Positions 17,078 to 24,160 of a stretch of 64,000 bases of DNA are shown here, piece by piece. Each line of letters opens with the position of its first letter. The stretch's first letter is position 1. A model generated the notes under the pieces. The model had not been told where the DNA came from and searched no databases. It saw only the letters and a program-made list of their open reading frames with translations. The stretch is taken from NCBI RefSeq assembly GCF_000196175.1, contig NC_005363.1, positions 1,426,001-1,490,000 on the forward strand, given 5' to 3'. The position numbers were made by a program, and so were the translations under genes. The stretch is from Bdellovibrio bacteriovorus HD100 (GTDB lineage: Bacteria; Bdellovibrionota; Bdellovibrionia; Bdellovibrionales; Bdellovibrionaceae).

Positions 17078-17800
17078 TCAAAGGGATTTCAGTTTGCCCT
17101 CAAGCGGAAGTGCCGGATCAAACAGAAGTTGAATTTTCTTCCATTTATCGCAAGGCGGGGCCTCGATAGAGACTTTTTCGCCACTCCAGGGGTGCGTGAA
17201 CTCCAGGCGCAGGGCTTTCAGGCACAAACCCTCGATTTCCAAGTGATTTCTGAAGAAACGGTTGTGGTGGGAATCGCCATGAACGGCGTCCCCCAGTAAT
17301 GGATGAGAGATGCGGTTGAAGTGACGGCGGATCTGGTGGTAGCGACCGGTGTGCGGGGTGACCTCCACCCAGGAATAGCGGGCGGTGGGGAATTTTTTAC
17401 CGACGGCCACGGGGAATTCCACGGTCGCCAGGCGTTTAAAGCTGGTATGGGCGTCAACCAGATCGCCGGTGGAATCCAGTTCCAAGGGCAGCTGCACTTC
17501 GCCTTCTTCCTTTACGAAACCACGCACGACCGCCTGATAGGTTTTATGGGTGGCGCGCTCGGTGAACAGGCGGCACAGTTTACTGGCAGACTCAGAAGAA
17601 AGGGCAAACAGCAGCACCCCACTGGTGCCGGCATCCAGGCGGTGCACCGGATACACGTGCTGCTTCATCATACGACGGGCGTGGTAAAGGCAGATCTTAT
17701 CGCGGGAGACCCGGTGCTGGACATTCTCGTGAGGATGCACATGAAAGCCAGAAGGCTTGTTCACGGCAATAAAATATTCATCTTTATACAATAACTCCAC
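17078..17800 (-). CDS. truC: RluA-family pseudouridine synthase (TruC-like)
   Basis: Isomerises uridine to pseudouridine in RNA; the catalytic Asp is in HRLDAGTSGVLLFA. Start is set at GTG 17800 because AAAGGA lies five bases upstream and because the protein then begins ELLYKDEYFIAVNKPSG, exactly where E. coli TruC (tRNA U65) begins. This gives 240 residues against about 260 in TruC. Longer starts (ATG 17878, or 17974) add a tail with no family resemblance. No S4 domain is visible, as expected for TruC. RluC/RluD-type rRNA specificity is the alternative. Confidence 0.85.
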   Translation of the reverse strand: MELLYKDEYFIAVNKPSGFHVHPHENVQHRVSRDKICLYHARRMMKQHVYPVHRLDAGTSGVLLFALSSESASKLCRLFTERATHKTYQAVVRGFVKEEGEVQLPLELDSTGDLVDAHTSFKRLATVEFPVAVGKKFPTARYSWVEVTPHTGRYHQIRRHFNRISHPLLGDAVHGDSHHNRFFRNHLEIEGLCLKALRLEFTHPWSGEKVSIEAPPCDKWKKIQLLFDPALPLEGKLKSL

Positions 17801-17939
17801 GAGGGTCCTTTCGCCGGGCGGCCGCGCGACCCTAGAGATAGTTATTATTGGCGGTCTTGTCAAAATAAACGTCGCCATAGCGAAGAGGGCAGACTTGACC
17901 TCGCATTGAACTGATCTAGACTCAGGCAGGAGGCCCGGA

Positions 17940-18506
17940 ATGAAGCACAAGGCAGTTCTGTACAGCGATTTCAATTGTCCATTTTGTTACGCTCTTGAAG
18001 AGCGCCTGGTGGCGCTTCGGTTGGCGGCTTTTGTCGAGTGGCGGGGTGTTCAGCACGCGCCCGAATTGACGGTGCCGATGCAGCTGGCGAATCTGGGGTT
18101 TGCTCAAAGTATCGAACGCGAAGTGGTGATGGTGAAGGAATTGATGCCAGAGGTTGACATCGCTTTTCCCATTGGAAAACCCAACACATTGAAAGCCATT
18201 CAGTATTCAATCGCAGCCTCCCGGCAGGATCCTTTACTGGGGTTGGTGTTCAGGCACACTCTGGCCCGGGAATTCTGGGTGAATGGCGAAGACATTTCCG
18301 ATGAAGCGATTATCAAAAATGTGGCTCATCAGTTCCAGCTGGACTCTTTGAGGGTCGACAGTGCTGCCGAATCGGAGGCGGATCGCTGGCAAAGAGAATG
18401 GCAGCACCTGGGGACGGGCGCAGTGCCCACGTTGGTCCGGGACGACGGTGAGACTTTGACGGGCCTGCAATCCGTCGAGGCGTTGAAGGGCTTTTTCGGG
18501 GAATGA
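17940..18506 (+). CDS. DsbA-like thioredoxin-fold oxidoreductase (cytosolic)
   Basis: 188 residues. Thioredoxin-fold start AVLYSDFNCPFCYALEE with CPFC active site (C13, C16), helical insertion, and cis-Pro loop GAVPTLV. No signal peptide, so unlike periplasmic DsbA it is cytosolic, as in FrnE or 2-hydroxychromene-2-carboxylate isomerase relatives. It may act in thiol redox stress. AGGAGG precedes the ATG at good spacing. Divergent from the pseudouridine synthase; followed 85 bases later by the DJ-1-like gene, so oxidative stress genes appear clustered here. Confidence 0.8.
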   Translation: MKHKAVLYSDFNCPFCYALEERLVALRLAAFVEWRGVQHAPELTVPMQLANLGFAQSIEREVVMVKELMPEVDIAFPIGKPNTLKAIQYSIAASRQDPLLGLVFRHTLAREFWVNGEDISDEAIIKNVAHQFQLDSLRVDSAAESEADRWQREWQHLGTGAVPTLVRDDGETLTGLQSVEALKGFFGE

Positions 18507-18591
18507 TTGTTGATTTGCACTTGTGCTGGCATAGCTTTGAGTTCGCAAGCCCGCTTTGAGAAGATAGTGGTATTGCGAAGGAGGAACGGCC

Positions 18592-19347
18592 ATGAAAAGC
18601 AACAAAGTGCTTTTTGTTCTGACTAGTACCGAGCAGCTTGGCGATACCGGCCATCATACAGGCGCTTATCTTTCTGAAATCACCCATCCTTATGATGAAT
18701 TTGTGCGTGCGGGATACGAAGTGGACATGATCAGCCCTCTGGGCGGCAAAGTGCCCCTGGATGGTGTGAAAATGGATGATCCCATCAATGCCACGTGGAT
18801 GAATGACGAAGAGTTTCTGTCCAAGGTGGAAGGCACCGTGAAACCCTGGCAGGTTTCAAGTCGCGATTATTGCGCGATCTATTTTGCCGGCGGGCATGGG
18901 ACGATGTTTGATTTTCCCGAAAATCTGCAGCTGCAAAAGCTGACAGCGGAAATCTATGAAAACAACGGTGTGGTCGGGGCGGTCTGCCATGGCCCGGCAG
19001 CGCTGGTGAATGTCCGGCTTTCTGATGGACAGTATCTGATCAAAGGTCACGAAGTTTCCAGCTTCACCAACGAAGAGGAAGAGTTTGTCGGTATGGAAAA
19101 GTCCGTTCCGTTTTTACTGCAAACGCGTCTGCAGGAGCGCGGTGCCCACCATACGTCGTCTCCGAAATTTGCCGGACATGTGGTTAAAAGTGGCCGCCTG
19201 GTGACCGGGCAAAATCCCGCCTCGGCGGCCGGTGTCGGCAAAGCCATGGTGGAGGTTCTGGATTTTATCGAAGAAGGCCGCATCGTGCCCGAGCAGAACT
19301 GGTGTGAATGGCATGAACCCCCACAGCACCATCGAGGTGGTCTGTGA
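18592..19347 (+). CDS. DJ-1/PfpI (Hsp31-type) glutamine-amidotransferase-like protein
   Basis: 251 residues. The nucleophile elbow reads GAVCHGPAALV, with the reactive cysteine of the family, plus an acidic residue upstream and HG(T) oxyanion region (GGHGTMFDFPEN). Length and motif spacing match Hsp31-type members, which act as glyoxalase III/deglycase or chaperone. Its stop codon overlaps the GTG of the following sigma-54 activator (GTGA), so the two are co-translated. Confidence 0.85.
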   Translation: MKSNKVLFVLTSTEQLGDTGHHTGAYLSEITHPYDEFVRAGYEVDMISPLGGKVPLDGVKMDDPINATWMNDEEFLSKVEGTVKPWQVSSRDYCAIYFAGGHGTMFDFPENLQLQKLTAEIYENNGVVGAVCHGPAALVNVRLSDGQYLIKGHEVSSFTNEEEEFVGMEKSVPFLLQTRLQERGAHHTSSPKFAGHVVKSGRLVTGQNPASAAGVGKAMVEVLDFIEEGRIVPEQNWCEWHEPPQHHRGGL

Positions 19348-20300
19348 CGGATGACTCACGCATCATCGCCAAGAGCCCGCGCTTTTTGGAGGTGCTGGAT
19401 CTGGCTCGGCGGGTGGCGGCCAGTTCGGCCAATGTTCTGATCACAGGGGAAAGTGGCACCGGGAAAGAAGTCATCGCCCGCTTGATTCACGACCAGAGCG
19501 CCCGACAACGGAAGTCCTTTGTGCCGATCAATTGTTCTGCCATTCCAGAACCTCTTTTGGAGTCGGAACTTTTTGGATACGCACGGGGTGCTTTCACCGG
19601 CGCCATGAATGCACGCCAGGGTTTGTTTGAAGAGGCTGATGGCGGGACGCTGTTCCTGGATGAAATTGGTGATCTGGATTTGCATCTACAGGCCAAGCTT
19701 TTGCGTGTGTTGCAGGAAAAGAAGGTAAAACGGGTGGGGGAAAACCACTATCGCCCTTTGAACCTGCGTATTGTGGCGGCGACTCACAATGATCTTGAAG
19801 GTGACGTACAGGAGAAACGCTTTCGCGAGGATCTGTATTTTCGTTTAAAGGTCGTGTCGATAAAAATCCCCCCGCTGCGCGAGCGCACCGAGGATATTCT
19901 GCCGCTGGCACACCACTTTCTGGACAAGTTCACCAGGCGATATCAGATGCCAGGGAAAAAATGGAATCGCGATGTCGAGGATTTCCTGCTGACCCGCCCG
20001 TGGACGGGCAATGTGCGAGAGCTGGAAAATACCATAGAACGGGCCGTGGTGCTGAGCCCCGTGGACCATATCCCACTGAAGGTTCTGCAGGATGATCTGC
20101 AGGTCCGGGAGTGCAGCCTGGATCAGATTTTTGAAAAGATGCATCAGATGCAAGGTCGCTTTTTGTCTTTGGAGGAATTGACCCGGGCCTACATTGAGTA
20201 TGTGCTGAAATCCAATCGGGGAGCCCGTGAAAAAAGCTCCCGCGATCTGGGCATTGACAGAAAAACACTGTATCGCAAAACCCACGCGCCTCTTCAGTGA
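19344..20300 (+). CDS. Sigma-54-dependent activator without sensor domain
   Basis: 318 residues consisting only of the AAA+ core and a C-terminal HTH. Walker A GESGTGKE near residue 35, the sigma-54 loop GAFTGA intact (ARGAFTGAMNARQG), Walker B GGTLFLDEIGDL, and a Fis-type helix KSSRDLGIDRKTLYRK at the end. With no receiver, GAF or PAS domain, it resembles PspF: activity would be controlled by a partner protein or by expression. It is translated from a GTG overlapping the DJ-1-like gene. A sigma-54-type promoter lies about 900 bases away in front of the DUF883 gene (21197-21212, minus), a plausible target. Confidence 0.88.
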   Translation: MTDDSRIIAKSPRFLEVLDLARRVAASSANVLITGESGTGKEVIARLIHDQSARQRKSFVPINCSAIPEPLLESELFGYARGAFTGAMNARQGLFEEADGGTLFLDEIGDLDLHLQAKLLRVLQEKKVKRVGENHYRPLNLRIVAATHNDLEGDVQEKRFREDLYFRLKVVSIKIPPLRERTEDILPLAHHFLDKFTRRYQMPGKKWNRDVEDFLLTRPWTGNVRELENTIERAVVLSPVDHIPLKVLQDDLQVRECSLDQIFEKMHQMQGRFLSLEELTRAYIEYVLKSNRGAREKSSRDLGIDRKTLYRKTHAPLQ

Positions 20301-20854
20301 AGATTTGCAGAGGGACGTTCGGCTTCGGCGCGAGCGCGGTGCAGTTCGGACTCGGAACTGGTGGCAGAATTGGACGGGCTGCGGGCTCGAAGTTCGCGGC
20401 GCATTTCACGCTCTTTGACGAAGTCCATAACCAGGGCTGACAAAGCGGCTTCCAAAGAGCCTGCCTGGATTTCCTGCTGGCGTTTGAAGTCGGCTTCCGC
20501 GGCTTCGCGGCGTTCACCTGCGGCACGGACGCCCGGCCAAGCATAGAAGTAAACATAACTCAGACCTCCCACGGCCAGGGCCACCAGAGTCAGGCTGGTG
20601 ATCAGGGTGGAGTTCCACATGACAAAGCCGGCACGGTCATATTGACTGGTGGCCTCGGTCAGAAACATAAAGATGCCTCCGCAAACAAAGGCAATGGCCC
20701 CCAGGCCTCCCATCGACAAAAAGACCGCCTTGCGGCTGCGGATCGTGATGGCGTCATAAATTTCCAAAGCGCTGTCTTTCAGACTGCGACGGGGGCTGTG
20801 GCCTTTGCCACCGAAACCCAAGATGAAAGGAAGTATAAATCCTAACCATTTCAT
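20294..20854 (-). CDS. Two-helix membrane protein with coiled-coil tail, unknown function
   Basis: 186 residues. Two hydrophobic segments (KAVFLSMGGLGAIAFVCGGIF near 42-62; LITSLTLVALAVGGLSYVYF near 85-105), then an Arg/Glu/Ala-rich cytoplasmic tail likely to be a coiled coil. AGGAG precedes ATG 20854. Encoded 51 bases downstream of the DUF883-like gene on the same strand, probably in one operon; both may be controlled by the sigma-54-type promoter at 21197-21212. Its 3' end overlaps the sigma-54 activator by seven bases. No family recognised. Confidence 0.65.
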   Translation of the reverse strand: MKWLGFILPFILGFGGKGHSPRRSLKDSALEIYDAITIRSRKAVFLSMGGLGAIAFVCGGIFMFLTEATSQYDRAGFVMWNSTLITSLTLVALAVGGLSYVYFYAWPGVRAAGERREAAEADFKRQQEIQAGSLEAALSALVMDFVKEREMRRELRARSPSNSATSSESELHRARAEAERPSANLH

Positions 20855-20905
20855 AGTATTCTCCTGGCGTGAAAGCGAGTCAGGCCCCTTGCGGGGCCCG
20901 GGATT

Positions 20906-21136
20906 TTAGTGTTTGCGATTGATCAGGGCTCCTGCCACAAATCCTACAGCGGCGGCTCCAAGGATGGCATAGAAGGGATGTGCCTTCACAAGGTCCTCGG
21001 ACGCTTCCACACCTTCTTTGACTTTGGATTCCACGGCATGATAGCGGTCGCTCCATGCGCTCTTTTCAAGCTCGTGAGCTACGTTTTCTTTGATATCGCC
21101 CATTTTTTTTCTGAATTCGCCTGTTGTCGGTTCCAT
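20906..21136 (-). CDS. DUF883 / ElaB-YqjD-like membrane protein
   Basis: 76 residues from ATG 21136, chosen because AAGGAG lies seven bases upstream; a 13-codon longer frame has no RBS. The N-terminal amphipathic helical region (GEFRKKMGDIKENVAHELEK) is followed by a C-terminal membrane helix (FYAILGAAAVGFVAGALINR), the ElaB/YqjD/DUF883 pattern. In E. coli such tail-anchored proteins bind ribosomes at the inner membrane in stationary phase. Here it is preceded by a sigma-54-type promoter. Confidence 0.75.
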   Translation of the reverse strand: MEPTTGEFRKKMGDIKENVAHELEKSAWSDRYHAVESKVKEGVEASEDLVKAHPFYAILGAAAVGFVAGALINRKH

Positions 21137-21196
21137 GGCATTTCTCCTTTTTCTCATGGTTAATGTTACGAGCAATGCAACCCAAAGTAAGACGGT

Positions 21197-21212
21197 AGCA
21201 GCATTGGTGCCA
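21197..21212 (-). promoter_or_regulatory. Candidate sigma-54 promoter for the DUF883-like gene
   Basis: Reading on the minus strand, TGGCACCAATGCTGCT fits the TGGCACG-N4-TTGCW consensus at 10 of 12 defined positions, with GG and GC ten bases apart. It lies about 60 bases before ATG 21136. Confidence 0.5.
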
Positions 21213-21316
21213 TTCTCAGATTCAAGGAGACGGCAGTACGCCGATCTTCAGAGGCATATAGTCCCCGCTGGACTGGAAACTTGCCCCACACCCGGTCCAT
21301 GCGTTAGCATGACGGC

Positions 21317-22306
21317 ATGATTAAAACCTTCGTACTTGTTTCTGTTTTTCCTGCAATTGCTTTTGCGAATCCCTGTCATGAAAACCGCGCGGCGCTGGAT
21401 CTGGGGTCCGGCACCACCAAAGCCTATGTGGCCACCGTTGACACGTGTGAAAAGAAGATTGTGAAAGTGTTGTTTGAGGACCGGCTGCCGCTGGCTTTCA
21501 ATGAAGCTCTGGAGAAATCCCCGACCAAAGAAATACCGGACTCCATTGTCAATGAATCCACTCCGCGCATTGAGCTTTTGCTGCAAAAAGTGAAGTCCTA
21601 CAACGTAAAGAGAATCAATGCTGTGGCAACCTCTGTGTTTCGTGTGGCAAAAAACGGGCAGGCCGTTGCCAAAGGGATTTCCCAAAAGCTCGAGATCCCG
21701 GTGGAAGTCATCAGCCAGGAACAGGAAGCTGAGTTGGGGTATTGGTCAGCACTGGCCCAACGGGGCATCACAGATACCCGTAATTTGATTGTCTGGGATA
21801 TCGGGGGTGGATCGATGCAGATGTATTCCCGCGAGAAAGGCAAAGTCCATATTTTTGAAGGGGATCTGGCATCAGTGACTTTCAAAAATCAAATTTTGCA
21901 GGTGTTGCAGTTTAAAGACCCCAAAAAAGAATCCTCTCCCAATCCCTTTGCTCGTCAGAGAGAAGCCGCTTTGCAACTGGCGAAGAACCATGCCTACCTG
22001 AATGTCCCGGCTTACTTCAAAGCCAAGGCGGCTACGGCCCGTTGGGTGGGGGTGGGAGGAGTGATCTCCATGTCCGTGCAAAGGCAGGTGCAGCCGGGTG
22101 GATCCGAGTTCACGCAAAGCGCACTGGAAGAAACACTGAAGGTGCGTTCGCAACTGAAAGACGCAGAAATTGAAAGTGAATACCGTATTTCCGACATCTC
22201 AAATTTGGCTCTGGTGCTGGGATACATGAAAGCTCTTAAAATCGAAAAGGTGGAAACAGCCCAGGCCTCTTTAGGCCAGGGGCTGATCTTTAAGAATTTA
22301 AAATAG
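21317..22306 (+). CDS. Exported Ppx/GppA-like phosphatase
   Basis: 329 residues. The ASKHA-fold motifs of exopolyphosphatase/guanosine pentaphosphatase are visible: AALDLGSGTTKAYV and IVWDIGGGSMQMY (canonical: DIGGGS(T)E). A leading signal peptide (MIKTFVLVSVFPAIAFANPC) is present, so the protein should be exported, which is unusual for this normally cytosolic family. The mature protein has two cysteines near the N-terminus. Periplasmic polyphosphate hydrolysis is a possibility. Its 3' end overlaps the gene at 22290. Confidence 0.75.
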   Translation: MIKTFVLVSVFPAIAFANPCHENRAALDLGSGTTKAYVATVDTCEKKIVKVLFEDRLPLAFNEALEKSPTKEIPDSIVNESTPRIELLLQKVKSYNVKRINAVATSVFRVAKNGQAVAKGISQKLEIPVEVISQEQEAELGYWSALAQRGITDTRNLIVWDIGGGSMQMYSREKGKVHIFEGDLASVTFKNQILQVLQFKDPKKESSPNPFARQREAALQLAKNHAYLNVPAYFKAKAATARWVGVGGVISMSVQRQVQPGGSEFTQSALEETLKVRSQLKDAEIESEYRISDISNLALVLGYMKALKIEKVETAQASLGQGLIFKNLK

Positions 22307-23420
22307 CGGCAGCTGGCGAAGGGCTGGGCATGTCCTCTTTGGACAGAACCACGACTTCGCCGCCGTGACGAATCACCTCGCAGGCGATATCATCCAGAAT
22401 GTCATCATCCTTGGCATTGGTCTGCTTTTCGTGGAAGGTGATCTGTCCGCTTTTGCGGTGCAGTTCACCCCAGATCTCGCTGTTGTTCTGTAAGTAAAGG
22501 GTGCGCACGTGGCCGTTGATGGCGGCCCGGCTGATCTTGACAAGATCGTCGATGACCTTTTTTTGATGATTTAGTTTCTCCAGCTCATAAGCTGACAAGT
22601 TGCGCTGCTGAGCCAGTTCTTTTTTGACGTGCACCTGGGCCTGATGAATCAGGGATTCCATGCGCGGGGTGGTCTTGGAAGGATCCATCTTAAAGAAAAC
22701 GGCTCGGGGGTGAGAAGTCACTTCCTTGTAAGTGTGAAACATATTTTCTCCGGCAAATACAAACAAGGGAATCTGTTTGTATCCCGGTTCTCGGCTGATC
22801 TTGGCTTCGATCCATCTTAAAAAAAGCTTCACACCGGATTTCTTTTTGCATTGATTGTCCTCCAGGCCACGGCCACGCATGTGGCTTTTGAGGTGTGGGA
22901 TCTGCGAAGTTTCGGTTTCATCCAGATGCTTCCAGTGAATGCTGTTGCTGTGCTGGCCCTGATGGAAAAGGAAATTTTGAATTTCAGTGCCACTGCCACC
23001 GTCACAGTGAAGCAGCACTGCCTCTTGCGGAGTCAAAGTCAGAATGTGATAACTGCTTTCACCTTGAAGGTCCTCTAGCAGAGGTTTCAGATGGAAGCTC
23101 TCAGCCACCACCACTTTGGACGGGACGGTATGGGCGGCCATATAGAAACCCTTCCAATGTTTGTTCACAAAGATAGCCATACCAAAATCAGAGCGTTGCA
23201 GGTGCTCCGCAGGATTAAAGGAGTACAATGAATCCAACAACGCTTTCTTGTCGCCGTTTTTGGCATCCAACGACAGCAAATGAGCCGCCCGTCGGACCAG
23301 AGTTTCATACTCCAAAAGCAGAGTCTTATCGGGCATGCCGGGAATATAGATGGAAATGCACGGACCTTCATTTACAGAGGTCAGCTTCAGTAAGTCATCG
23401 TGGGTGAGTTTGTCTAACAT
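22290..23420 (-). CDS. Bacterial eRF1-like (baeRF-family) protein
   Basis: 376 residues resembling the baeRF families, bacterial homologues of eRF1/RNase-E-L7Ae domains: N-terminal SIYIPGM..., central beta-rich region, C-terminal domain with the typical DILDDIACEVIRHGGEVVVLSKEDMPSP segment. The catalytic GGQ of true release factors is absent. The biochemical role of baeRF proteins is not established, though ribosome-linked stress functions have been suggested. Divergent from the PF10116-type gene at 23587, with a dyad operator-like sequence between. GGAGAT lies upstream of ATG. Confidence 0.65.
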   Translation of the reverse strand: MLDKLTHDDLLKLTSVNEGPCISIYIPGMPDKTLLLEYETLVRRAAHLLSLDAKNGDKKALLDSLYSFNPAEHLQRSDFGMAIFVNKHWKGFYMAAHTVPSKVVVAESFHLKPLLEDLQGESSYHILTLTPQEAVLLHCDGGSGTEIQNFLFHQGQHSNSIHWKHLDETETSQIPHLKSHMRGRGLEDNQCKKKSGVKLFLRWIEAKISREPGYKQIPLFVFAGENMFHTYKEVTSHPRAVFFKMDPSKTTPRMESLIHQAQVHVKKELAQQRNLSAYELEKLNHQKKVIDDLVKISRAAINGHVRTLYLQNNSEIWGELHRKSGQITFHEKQTNAKDDDILDDIACEVIRHGGEVVVLSKEDMPSPSPAAAILNS

Positions 23421-23509
23421 GGGGGATCTCCTGAGACGAAGAGGGAATCCTTCTATGATCCGTTCTTTTCAGAGGGAACTCAAAGTGTCTTGTGACAGTC
23501 CAGTGTAGG

Positions 23510-23526
23510 GGGTCATCTTGTGACCC
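23510..23526. promoter_or_regulatory. Dyad GGGTCA-N5-TGACCC between divergent baeRF-type genes
   Basis: A perfect 6+6 inverted repeat with a 5-base spacer. The 9-base core TCTTGTGAC of its right side also appears directly repeated at 23488-23496, 28 bases upstream, suggesting a tandem operator for a dimeric regulator. Confidence 0.4.
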
Positions 23527-23586
23527 GCGGGTCCCAGCCGTTATAGTAAAAAGAGAATCCTCAACTTCCAAGAAAAGAGGACAGTC

Positions 23587-24045
23587 ATGAAAACATGGAT
23601 TGTAGTCGTCAATCGAGTTGAAGCAAAAGTTTTTGAAAGTGACGGTAGAGGACACAAGGGGGATGTGAAGTTCATCGAGAAACTTGAAAATCCCCGGGGA
23701 CGTCTGAAATCCCAGGATATCAATGCGGATAAACCGGGATTCTCTCCGGGAGTGGCGGGGCATGGGGGCACCAAAGAAAAAGCCCAGTCACCCACAGACC
23801 GCGTTTCACAGATGTTTGCAAAGAGGGTTTCTGACTATCTTGAAGAGGCCCGTCACGCGAACTCTTTTGACGAAGTTGTGTTGATTGCGGCGCCGCAGTT
23901 CCTGGGGCGCATGCGCAGCATGTTCAGCGGACCGTTAAAAGAAGTGGTGTCGATGGAGATTCCAAAAGATCTTGGCCCGGCGGTGACCGGACCGGATTTG
24001 CGGGACAGATTATGGCCGGCACCGGAAGTGCGTCATGAACTCTGA
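23587..24045 (+). CDS. Host-attachment / baeRF-type protein (PF10116-like)
   Basis: 152 residues starting MKTWIVVVNRVEAKVFE and containing DEVVLIAAPQFLGRMRSMF and VSMEIPKDL, the characteristic pattern of the family named for plant-host attachment, now grouped with baeRF. Function is unknown; the fold is RNase-E/L7Ae-like. AGAGGA precedes the ATG. The ATG of a small membrane protein overlaps its 3' end by 11 bases. Confidence 0.7.
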   Translation: MKTWIVVVNRVEAKVFESDGRGHKGDVKFIEKLENPRGRLKSQDINADKPGFSPGVAGHGGTKEKAQSPTDRVSQMFAKRVSDYLEEARHANSFDEVVLIAAPQFLGRMRSMFSGPLKEVVSMEIPKDLGPAVTGPDLRDRLWPAPEVRHEL

Positions 24046-24160
24046 ATTAAAAAAACCAATACAGAATCAGCGTGGAAAACTGGGATGGATCTTCTTATGG
24101 TTGATCGGTATCCCGGTTCCCATTTTGCTGATTCTGTTTCTAGTCCGAGGCTGCACTTAA
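24035..24160 (+). CDS. Small single-helix membrane protein (41 aa)
   Basis: An ORF of 41 residues not previously separated from its neighbours: polar N-terminus MNSELKKPIQNQRGKLG then one membrane helix WIFLWLIGIPVPILLILFLV ending RGCT. It begins inside the last codons of the preceding gene (11-base overlap, ATGAACTCTGA) and ends in a four-base overlap with the ABC transporter gene on the other strand. The GIPxP turn in the helix and a C-terminal cysteine are distinctive. Coupling and clean helix support a real gene; no function can be assigned. Confidence 0.6.
   Translation: MNSELKKPIQNQRGKLGWIFLWLIGIPVPILLILFLVRGCT

Noticed and set aside
17801-17974. Longer start of the pseudouridine synthase
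   Set aside because: Overlaps the divergent DsbA-like start and adds residues with no family match; GTG 17800 has an SD and aligns with TruC.
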